Below are positions 1 to 6,400 of a stretch of DNA of 7,185 nucleotides, piece by piece (position 1 is the stretch's first letter; every line of letters begins with the position of its first letter). Where the stretch lies: contig CAZIWA010000188.1 in the NCBI GenBank assembly GCA_964542875.1, forward strand, positions 1-7,185. Direction: 5' to 3'. The notes beneath the pieces were generated by a model, which was not told the DNA's origin, did not search any database, and saw only the letters and a program-made list of their open reading frames with translations. This stretch comes from CAZGOM01 sp964542875 (GTDB taxonomy: Bacteria > Planctomycetota > Phycisphaerae > Phycisphaerales > Phycisphaeraceae). Made by a program: the position numbers and the translations under genes.

Positions 1-4
1 GGGG

Positions 5-1018
5 TCAAGCTGAGGGCTTGCCGGGCGCGGGCTCCGATTTGGGGTGGAGGGGTGCGGCGTTTTCGGGTTTTTGCTCGGGGTTGAGGTCCCTGGCGGCTTT
101 GCATTGGCGGAGGAAGACGTTGTCGCCGAAGGGTTCGTAGCCTTTCCATGCGTAGGGATCGGTGCCGGCGATGGGGATGATGTTGCGCCGGTCGGCGCGG
201 GAGGGGGCTTCGCCTTCCTTGCAGTTCCAGGGGAGGTGAGACCAGGCGTTCATGTAATGGTTGACGAGGACGCGGCGGTAGACGTTTTTGGACTTGTTTT
301 TATAGGAGCAATGGAGGAGGTAGCCGTTGAAGAAGACGAGGGTGCCGGCCTTGACTTCGACGGGGATTTTGGCGGATTCATCGTAGCCGTAGCTTTCGGG
401 CGCGAAGTCCCATTCTTCATCCCAGTTGTGTGGGCGCTGGGGGTAGAGGTAGCCGCGTTTGTGGGAGCCGGGAATGACGTAGAGGCAGCCGTTTTCGATG
501 GTGGCGTCGTCGATGGCGATCCAGGCGCCGATGAGGGAGCGATCGCGGGTGGGGATGTAGATTTCATCCTGGTGCCAAGCCTGGCCCTGGAAGCCGGGGG
601 GTTTGACGAAGAGCATGGATTGCATGCATTTGACGCTGCCGTCCCAGAAGGGGAGGTGCGCGCCGGTGATCTGGGAGAGGATTCCGCAGATGAGGGGGTG
701 TTTGACGTATTTGAGCATCACCGGGCTGATGTAGTGGGGCTGGTGAATGCACAGGATTCGCTCCTGGATCTGTGCGTCGGTGAGGCTGGGGTCGACGGGC
801 TGGAGGGTGGGGCAGGGGTATCCGCCTCGGGCGATTTTGCAGGTGTCGGCCTTGAGTTCTTCGAGTTCTTCGGGTTTGATGAGGTTTGGGACGACGAGGT
901 AGCCGTTATCGACGAAGAACTGGACTTGTTCCTGTGTGGCGGGTTTGGGGAGGTCGATCCAGGGGCTGGAGAGGGTGTCGAGGTTGGTGACGGGTTTGGG
1001 GCGCTGGGCGGTGGTCAT
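5..1018 (-). CDS. Phytanoyl-CoA dioxygenase (PhyH) family protein, Fe(II)/2-oxoglutarate-dependent
   Basis: Encodes 337 residues, about usual for bacterial PhyH/COG5285 proteins, which are cytosolic non-haem iron hydroxylases using 2-oxoglutarate and O2. The iron-binding triad is visible. H149 and D151 form the HxD motif in 'AWHQDEIY', and H236 in 'GYLLHCSYK' is the distal histidine. R248 or R249 about 12 residues later is the likely 2-oxoglutarate carboxylate ligand. The segment 'ENGCLYVIPGSHKRG' (175-189) is the family's typical post-HxD strand. The C-terminal 30 or so residues are rich in Pro, Ala and Lys and probably disordered. The ATG at 1018 is supported by AGGAA (1031-1027 on the minus strand) with an 8-nt spacer. 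There is no signal peptide. The gene is divergent from an AraC-family regulator, which probably controls it. The substrate cannot be read from sequence; PhyH members act on very diverse small molecules, so phytanoyl-CoA itself is unlikely. Family confidence is high, substrate unknown. Confidence 0.93.
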   Translation of the reverse strand: MTTAQRPKPVTNLDTLSSPWIDLPKPATQEQVQFFVDNGYLVVPNLIKPEELEELKADTCKIARGGYPCPTLQPVDPSLTDAQIQERILCIHQPHYISPVMLKYVKHPLICGILSQITGAHLPFWDGSVKCMQSMLFVKPPGFQGQAWHQDEIYIPTRDRSLIGAWIAIDDATIENGCLYVIPGSHKRGYLYPQRPHNWDEEWDFAPESYGYDESAKIPVEVKAGTLVFFNGYLLHCSYKNKSKNVYRRVLVNHYMNAWSHLPWNCKEGEAPSRADRRNIIPIAGTDPYAWKGYEPFGDNVFLRQCKAARDLNPEQKPENAAPLHPKSEPAPGKPSA

Positions 1019-1037
1019 CTGAGTGTTTCCTGAGTGT
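1019..1037 (-). repeat. 8-bp direct repeat overlapping the PhyH ribosome-binding site
   Basis: CTGAGTGT occurs at 1019-1026 and 1030-1037, an 11-bp period. On the coding (minus) strand this reads ACACTCAG-GAA-ACACTCAG, ending immediately before the ATG. The AGGAA Shine-Dalgarno element lies at the junction of the two copies. It may be a chance tandem duplication or a binding site that would occlude translation or transcription start. Confidence 0.5.
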
Positions 1038-1080
1038 GTAAAGAGGTTAACGGGGAGGGTGTGCGAGGGCGATGGGTGAT

Positions 1081-1108
1081 ATTCGCAAAAAGATATATAG
1101 AATTCGCA
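1081..1108. promoter_or_regulatory. Candidate AraC-family operator: two ATTCGCA half-sites 21 bp apart
   Basis: ATTCGCA occurs at 1081-1087 and again, identical, at 1102-1108. The start-to-start distance is 21 bp, two helical turns, with TATATA between them. AraC-family proteins characteristically bind direct-repeat half-sites about 21 bp apart (AraC I1/I2 is the classic case). The repeat sits next to the divergently encoded AraC-family regulator. Read toward the PhyH gene the half-site is TGCGAAT. Only the 7-bp core matches; the flanks diverge. Confidence 0.5.
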
Positions 1109-1121
1109 TGGGGGCTGAAGA

Positions 1122-1150
1122 GGGGTCTAGGGTCTGGGGTCCAGGGGAAG
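1122..1150 (+). repeat. G-rich heptad repeat with G-quadruplex potential in the AraC-gene leader
   Basis: Three successive 7-bp units fit GGGTCYR, starting at 1123, 1130 and 1137, followed by a degenerate GGGGAAG at 1144. The G-runs at 1122-1125, 1130-1132, 1136-1139 and 1144-1147 are separated by loops of 4, 3 and 4 nt, which meets the usual G3+N1-7 quadruplex pattern. A fifth G-run is at 1110-1114. It lies on the non-template strand of the regulator gene, so a transcript starting near the TATATA core would carry it in the leader. Confidence 0.5.
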
Positions 1151-1204
1151 AAAGAGATGCGGCTTGTGGCCGCTTTTGCGTGGAACCAGGAAAGGTGGTG
1201 GGCG

Positions 1205-2137
1205 ATGGAGAAGAAGATGGCGGTGAGGAGAGGGGAAGAACGCCCTCAGCCTGAGGCTTTTATTGAGGGGGAGGGGGGTGGGGCGGCGTTTGAGCGCTTG
1301 CGGCTGACGCATTTGTTTGGGGGGATTGCGACGTACTTTCCGGGTGAGCGGTTTAATTTGCGGACTTTGAAGGATTTTGAACTGGTGTGGATCATTGCCG
1401 GGGGCGCGCGGTATACGCACGACCAGACGACGTATGACCTGGTGCCGGGGGACGTACTATTGGCGCGGCCGGGGTTTGTGGAGGTTTACGATTGGGCCGC
1501 GGATGAGCATTCGCGACATGGGTACTTTCACTTTGGGGTGAAGACATCGCCTGGGGGATGGGGGAAGCCGGAGCAATGGCCTGACCGGCGGACGCTGGGG
1601 CCGGGACACCCGATATTTGCGGTGCTGGAACATTTGCTGGAGCGATGGCGGGCGTCGGGGTACAAGAAGGAGTCGCCTGATGCGAGGCTGGAGGGGATTC
1701 TGCAGACGGCGCTGGACATGTACCTGTGGGACCCGATGGCGGGGGTGCATGAAGAGGGCCTGCCTGAGCCGGTGATGAAGGGGATCGATTATCTGAGGGG
1801 GATGCTGCGCGTGGAAGTGGCGCGGCGGGTGAGCCTGGGGGAGATGGCCAAGGCGAGCGGGGTGACGCCCAAGCATTTGTGCAGGCTGTTTCAGGAGAAT
1901 CTGGCGCTGAGCCCGATGGCTTATCACCGGCTGCTGAGGCTGGAGTTTGCGATGATGCGTCTGCATGAGACGGGGCAGCGGATGAAGCAGATTTCAGAGG
2001 CGGCGGGATTTTCGAGTCCGTATCATTTTTCGCGGGCGTTTTCGGCGGTGTATGGGATGCCGCCTTCGAAGGTGAGGAAGGCGCTGCATGCGGGGCAGAT
2101 GCCGCCGACGGGGCCGCTGGGGAGGCTTAAGAGGTAG
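1205..2137 (+). CDS. AraC-family transcriptional regulator with N-terminal cupin-like sensor domain
   Basis: Encodes 310 residues from the ATG at 1205, within the normal AraC-family range. The N-terminal half looks like a cupin-type ligand-binding domain, with the beta-hairpin signature 'VPGDVLLARPG' at 80-90. The C-terminal domain (about 193-297) is a typical AraC/XylS double helix-turn-helix: HTH1 at about 210-231 ('SLGEMAKASGVTPKHLCRLF') and HTH2 at about 260-281 ('QISEAAGFSSPYHFSRAF'), then the conserved 'YGMPPSKVRK' end. I chose 1205 because AGGAAAGG (1188-1195) lies 9 nt upstream. ATG codons at 1157 (AGGGGAAG 6 nt upstream) and 1217 are alternatives. The frame is open back to 1034, but that part crosses the operator-like repeats and is probably non-coding. 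The gene is divergent from the PhyH enzyme, its likely target. The inducer is unknown; a sugar or other small metabolite is possible by analogy. Confidence 0.92.
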   Translation: MEKKMAVRRGEERPQPEAFIEGEGGGAAFERLRLTHLFGGIATYFPGERFNLRTLKDFELVWIIAGGARYTHDQTTYDLVPGDVLLARPGFVEVYDWAADEHSRHGYFHFGVKTSPGGWGKPEQWPDRRTLGPGHPIFAVLEHLLERWRASGYKKESPDARLEGILQTALDMYLWDPMAGVHEEGLPEPVMKGIDYLRGMLRVEVARRVSLGEMAKASGVTPKHLCRLFQENLALSPMAYHRLLRLEFAMMRLHETGQRMKQISEAAGFSSPYHFSRAFSAVYGMPPSKVRKALHAGQMPPTGPLGRLKR

Positions 2138-2315
2138 TCGCGTGCCCTGTTCAGCCGTGAAACGGAATGTCGGATTGCGACGAAGGCGTAATCCGATCTA
2201 CTTTCAGAATGAGCAGCAAAGAGAATGATTCGATGGCCTGGAGTGGAAAGTGGCTGACGCCGACGATGGGAGATGTGCTCAAGATCGTGCAGTTTGGAGA
2301 GTAACGGGGGGCGGC
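2138..2315. other. Intergenic region between two convergent genes
   Basis: This 178-bp gap separates the tail-to-tail AraC-family and prepilin-like genes. Its only clear structure is the hairpin at 2170-2196. A short open frame runs from ATG 2167 (or ATG 2209) to TAA 2302-2304, 45 or 31 codons. It lacks a good ribosome-binding site, and its longer form runs through the hairpin. I do not recognise the peptide, and I see no convincing coding gene here. Confidence 0.6.
2170..2196. terminator. REP-like palindromic hairpin, possible bidirectional terminator
   Basis: TCGGATT (2170-2176) is complementary to AATCCGA (2190-2196). The stem extends inward with a G-U (2177/2189), C-G (2178/2188) and G-C (2179/2187) pair, giving a 10-bp stem with a 7-nt loop. 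Its position between convergent stops suits a shared transcription end. There is no true U-tract on either side, so it may act as a Rho-type or processing barrier, or be a dispersed palindromic repeat instead. The GTCGGATT...AATCCGA pattern resembles short intergenic palindromes seen in many bacteria; that resemblance is from memory. Confidence 0.45.
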
Positions 2316-3104
2316 TCAGCGGTCGAAGTGGGATGCGTAGAGGTTGCGTTCGATGTTTGCGGCGGGCCAACTGGCTTGGTCGCGGAGGGTGCGCCAGAGG
2401 TCCCAGCCGGGAACCGTGACGATGAAGGCGGCGTTTTGCTTAAAGGCGGCGCTGCCGTCGATGTAGGCGGCGTTGAAGCCGGCGGGGTGGGCGAATTGCC
2501 ATTCCTCGGCGGGGTTTTGAATGGGCCGCCATGTGTCGGTGATGATGGCCTGGGTGGGTTTGGCGGTGTTGAGGTCAATGGTTTTGAAGAAGTCATCACC
2601 CCAGGAGACGCGGTAGGTGTAGCTGGGGGCGATCCAGTCGTTGTTGTAGTTGATGGTGGCCCAGCGGCGGCGGCCATAGATGTCGCGGGTGGTGGAGAGG
2701 GCGTGGGAGGTCATGCCGGGGCAGTTGAAGAGGAAGCGATCGGCCTGATAGCCCTGATCGTAGGCCATGCCCAGGCCGTGCCAGATTTTGGCGATGCGCT
2801 CGGCGGCGGGGAAAGCGGGGATAGTGGGCGAGTAGATCATGGCGAAATTGCCGACCTGGGCGGTGACACCGGTGGTGCTGGTGATATTGAAATAGCCGGG
2901 GGCCATTTTGGATTTAAAGTCCGCAGCGTAGGCGGTGTTGACGATCATGAGCTGGCGGGTCTGGGCGGCGCATGCGGCGCGCTGGGCGACGGTGCGGGCC
3001 GTCTGAAGGCCGGGAAGGGCCAACGCCACGAGGACTGCGACGATGGCGATGACGACGAGGAGTTCGACGAGGGTGAAAGCGGTGTTTTTGGCAATGCGGG
3101 GCAT
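2316..3104 (-). CDS. Prepilin-like protein with type IV/type II N-terminal methylation motif and H-X9-DG C-terminus
   Basis: Encodes 262 residues. The N-terminus is a class III signal: the short basic leader 'MPRIAKNTA', then 'FTLVELLVVIAIVAVLVALA' with Phe at +1 and Glu at +5 (residues 10 and 14), forming a membrane-anchoring helix at about 10-31. Cleavage and N-methylation by a prepilin peptidase is expected, with export to a pseudopilus or the cell surface. The C-terminal H-X9-DG motif is present (H206, D216, G217 in 'AHPAGFNAAYIDG'). This motif defines a family abundant in Planctomycetota, related to the DUF1559 prepilin-like proteins. An 'FNCPG' segment at 126-130 is also typical. The residue before the cleavage site is Ala (A9), not the usual Gly. 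The ATG at 3104 has AGGG 8 nt upstream; the frame continues to a TTG at 3164, but the leader fits 3104. It has no secretion-machinery neighbours, as is common for these single copies. Its precise role is unknown. Confidence 0.92.
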   Translation of the reverse strand: MPRIAKNTAFTLVELLVVIAIVAVLVALALPGLQTARTVAQRAACAAQTRQLMIVNTAYAADFKSKMAPGYFNITSTTGVTAQVGNFAMIYSPTIPAFPAAERIAKIWHGLGMAYDQGYQADRFLFNCPGMTSHALSTTRDIYGRRRWATINYNNDWIAPSYTYRVSWGDDFFKTIDLNTAKPTQAIITDTWRPIQNPAEEWQFAHPAGFNAAYIDGSAAFKQNAAFIVTVPGWDLWRTLRDQASWPAANIERNLYASHFDR

Positions 3105-3182
3105 GAGATGGACCCTGGAAGGAAATGGATGATTCACGTTACCACGCGGGGCCGGCGGGCCCAAGGGGAATGTGTGAGAGGA

Positions 3183-3238
3183 AAGTCCGGCGTCCCGGGT
3201 CCGGTGTCGTGTGTCCCGTGTCCTGCAACCTGTGTCAA
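3183..3238 (+). repeat. Degenerate heptanucleotide tandem repeat, consensus GNGTCCN
   Basis: GTC recurs at exactly 7-nt intervals: 3185, 3192, 3199, 3206, 3213 and 3220, is replaced by AAC at 3227, and returns at 3234. Typical units are GGGTCCG (3197-3203) and GTGTCCC (3211-3217). Eight units span 56 bp, and none of the variation breaks the 7-nt register. The repeat resembles the GGGTCYR units at 1123-1143 and has the same orientation. Confidence 0.6.
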
Positions 3239-3326
3239 GAGTTTGGAGTTTTAGGTGCAGAAGCGTGATGTTATCGATGCATATTTGAGGCGTTCTGGAG
3301 TGGATTCAGGATCGACGTTCAGGGGT

Positions 3327-3332
3327 TATACT
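3327..3332 (+). promoter_or_regulatory. Possible -10 element for the giant surface-protein gene
   Basis: TATACT matches the sigma-70 -10 consensus at five of six positions and lies in a locally AT-richer stretch, about 90 nt upstream of the proposed start at 3422. The -35 position is weak: TTCAGG at 3305-3310 with a 16-bp spacer is the best I find. Confidence 0.3.
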
Positions 3333-3421
3333 TTCGGGCTCATTTTGGGCGTGTGCCGGTGATGGCCGTTGGGGGTCTTGCCGGGTGCGCCTGGGCTCAA
3401 CTATTCCGGACATCGATCATC

Positions 3422-6400
3422 ATGGGAATGCAAAAAGGCTTTCGCGGCGCTGAGTCGAAGCGTTTGGGTGTGACGCTGTTTGAGCGGATGGAATCGCGGC
3501 AGATGCTTTCTGCGTTTACGACGCCGCTGCCGGCGACGGGGGCGTTTGAGCTTTCGGCTCTTTTGGGGAACGGGCTGGTGGTTGCGGAACCTTCGGTGAC
3601 GGTGTTGTCGAATGGCAATTTGGTGGCGGTGTGGAGTGAGCCCAATGCCAACGGCGAGAACGTCTATATGCGGATGTTCAACACGCAGGGGGAGATGCTT
3701 GGGGATGCGACGAAGTTGAACGAGAGTTACCGGCAGGATAACGAACTTCCGAGCGTGGCGGCGCTGAGCGATGGCGGGTTTGTGGTTGTATGGAATTGGA
3801 AGGATGAGGAGACAAGGTTTTTCATTGCGGGCGATCGCTTTGACGCCCAGGGGCAGCCGCGAATACTGGGGAATTTCAGTCTGTATTGGTCAGGCTCGGT
3901 GTATCGCCCGGAGGTGACTGGGCTTGCCAACGGCGGGTTTGTGGTGGGGTGGCGGCAGGGAAATACATATCAAGGGCAGGTGTATGACGCGCAAGGGCAG
4001 TTGGCAGGCGATCGGGTGGTGATCGTTGAAACGATGTCGGACGGTTATGTTTCAATATCCGGGTCGGGGGATGGTTTTGTCGCCACCTGGCTGGCTGACG
4101 GTGTGGTTGCCCGGCAATTCGATGCGGCGGGAAATGCGCTTGGGGACGTGATCCAGGTGGATGCGGACGACGCCCAGCGGCAGGAAGCCCAGGCGCAAGT
4201 GACGACGCTTGCAGACGGCGGCTTTGTGGTGATGTGGCATGAGTGGTTCAACAAGGAAGGGGATGTCTACGCCCGGCAGTATGGGCCTGACGGCGCGCCG
4301 CTGGGGCCGGGATTCGCGGTGCATGAAGCGAGCTCGAAAATCGAAGAGGTGCAAACCCTTTGTGCGCTGGCCGACGGGGGCTATGTGCTTTTCTGGAGTG
4401 TGGACCAATGGACCAATAACGGGGAGGCGCGCGGGCAGCGCTATGACGCGCTTGGCGCGAAGGTGGGGGAGACGTTTGTCGTCGGAGAAGAGCCGGGCTA
4501 CTTCTGGTCGATGAGTGCGCATGCCACGGATGATTCCGGTTTCGCGGTGGTGTGGAACACGGGGACGCGTTCTTTCGAAAACACGGACCGCCGATTTCGC
4601 GGGCAGGTGTTTTCAGTGGACTCCAACCAACAGCCTTCGTTTACCGCAGGCAATGCGCCAGCGGTGATCGTCACGCCGTGGAAGCAGACAATCGCCGGGT
4701 GGGCGACGTTTGATCCGGGTGCGCCTGAGGAAGCGAACCAGAAACCGACGTATGTGGTTTCCAATGTGTCGCGACCGGAGTTGTTTAGCGTGTTGCCGGA
4801 GATCGATGCCAATGGCCAGTTGACCTATACGCCGCGCGGCTGGGAAGCGGGCGTGAGCACATTCACGGTGACGGTGAAGGACTCGGGCGGGACGGCCAAC
4901 GGGGGAATCGATACGAGCGCGCCGCAGACGTTTACGATCACCATCCGGCCGGTGAACACGACGCCTTCGTTTACCGCAAGCAACCCGGCTGCGGCCAATG
5001 AGGACTCCGGGCCGCAGGTGGTGCCGGGGTGGGCAGCGTTCAACCCGGGTGGGCCGGAGGAGGCTTACCAGACGGCGACGTACACGGTATCGAATGTTTC
5101 CAAGCCTGCGCTGTTTTCCGAACTGCCAACGGTGGATGCCGATGGCACGCTGAGGTACACGCCTGCGCCGGATGCGTTTGGCACATCGACGTTCAAGATC
5201 CGGGTGCAGGATTCGGGGGGCACAGCGCAGGGCGGGTTTGACACCGGCAGGTATGAGACGTTTACGATCACGGTGAATGCGGTGAACGATACACCGACAC
5301 TCAGTGTGCCGAATGTAGTGGTGAATGAGGGCGCCGGACAGGTGACGTTGAAGAAATGGGCATCGGTGATCTTGGGCCCGGGCAACGAGAGCGGGCAGAC
5401 CGCGGTGCTGAGGGTGATCAGCGTGTCGAACCCGGCGCTGTTCGACTACCAGCCTGACGGGGGGCGGTACGGAGCGAGCGATGAGCTGATTTTCAGTGTT
5501 GCGTATAACGCATTTGGGGTAAGCACGGTGCAGATGGTGGCGGTGGACTCGGGGTGGACCGCCAACGGGGGGAACGATACTTCGGAGATTGTGACGTTCA
5601 CCATCACGGTGAACCCGGTGAACGATGCGCCGGAGTTTTATCCGGCGAATCTGGGTGAGTTGTACGAGGATGGTGGAGAGCGGACGTACAGCGACCTAGG
5701 AAGGTTTGTCCCCGGGCCGGTGAATGAATCAGACCAGGTGGCTACGTTTCGCGTGGTGAGCGTGGATAAACCGGAAATGTTCAGCGTGCTGCCGAACATC
5801 GGGGTGGACGGCAAGCTGCGGTTTACGACCGCACCGGATGCGAATGGGACGGTGATGATCGGGGTGGAGTGCAAGGATTCAGGCGGGACGGAGTTTGGCG
5901 GGGTGGACAAGGTGGTGCGGTATTTTTCATTCTGGGTGCGGCCGGTGAATGATTCGCCGTCGTTTGTTGCGGTGGACCCGCCTGCGGTGCTGGAGGATGC
6001 GGGTGCGCAGAGCGTGCCGGGGTGGGCGGTGTTTGTGCCTGGGCCGGCGAATGAATCCGCGGAAGTGAACCGGGGGTACACGGTGACGGGCAATTCCAAT
6101 CCTGGGCTTTTTTCAGTTGCGCCGAAAGTTACGCTGGACGGGACGCTGACGTATACGCCCGTACCGGGGGCTTTCGGTACGGCGGTGATCAAAGTGATCG
6201 TGCAGGATTCGGGGTCGTACACCGCAGAGAGCAAGAGCCTGGAGCAGACGTACACGATCACGGTGACGCCGGTGAATGATCTTCCGATGATCGGAAAGCT
6301 GGAGACGGGGGGAAGCTGGCATGCCGCGGGCGAAGTGGTGCGACTGACGGCGTCGGGCGTGATGGATGTCGATTCCAAGGTGAGCAAGGTGGCTTTCTAC

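Larger units (their letters stand above)
1019..1204. promoter_or_regulatory. Divergent promoter region between PhyH gene and AraC-family regulator
   Basis: This 186-bp gap separates the two divergent start codons. From left to right it holds an 8-bp direct repeat at the PhyH ribosome-binding site (1019-1037), an AT-rich core with TATATA (1094-1099) that could serve as a -10 element on either strand, two ATTCGCA repeats around that core (1081-1108), and a G-rich heptad-repeat stretch (1122-1150). No good -35 hexamer is visible on either strand, which fits promoters that need an activator. Assignment of the exact promoters is inference. Confidence 0.6.
3105..3421. promoter_or_regulatory. Divergent intergenic region between prepilin-like gene and giant surface-protein gene
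   Basis: This 317-bp region must carry the promoters for both flanking genes. It contains a 5-bp GC hairpin (GGGCC 3149-3153 with GGCCC 3158-3162) about 45-58 nt upstream of the prepilin-like start, a degenerate 7-bp tandem repeat (3183-3238), and a -10-like TATACT at 3327-3332 on the plus strand. A perfect TTGACA on the minus strand (3238-3233) has no matching -10 at 16-18 bp. No complete gene is visible in it, though the giant gene's frame is open from 3269. Confidence 0.55.

Noticed and set aside
44..1033. Long plus-strand open frame opposite the PhyH gene (329 codons)
   Set aside because: Its translation is Gly/Val/Asp/Glu-rich with no recognisable motif, and it lies fully antisense to a gene with intact catalytic residues. 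High GC and C-ending codons on the minus strand explain the lack of stops.
1034..1204. N-terminal extension of the AraC-family protein from GTG 1034
   Set aside because: It would translate the operator-like repeats and the G-rich heptads and adds nothing resembling the family; starts at 1157-1217 with ribosome-binding sites fit better.
3233..3238. Perfect minus-strand TTGACA as -35 box of the prepilin-like gene
   Set aside because: The sequence 16-18 bp downstream reads like GACACA or ACACAC, nothing like a -10, and the hexamer is part of the heptad repeat.
3183..3238. CRISPR array or transposon end
   Set aside because: The 7-bp units have no spacers, no long repeat and no nearby cas or transposase gene.
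2250..3254. Long plus-strand open frame opposite the prepilin-like gene (334 codons)
   Set aside because: Low-complexity Gly/Val/Asp translation; the minus strand carries a complete prepilin motif and H-X9-DG motif in the same DNA.
4625..6274. Tandem DNA repeats as a mobile or recombination element
   Set aside because: The period is a whole number of codons and follows protein domain boundaries, so this is domain duplication inside one gene.
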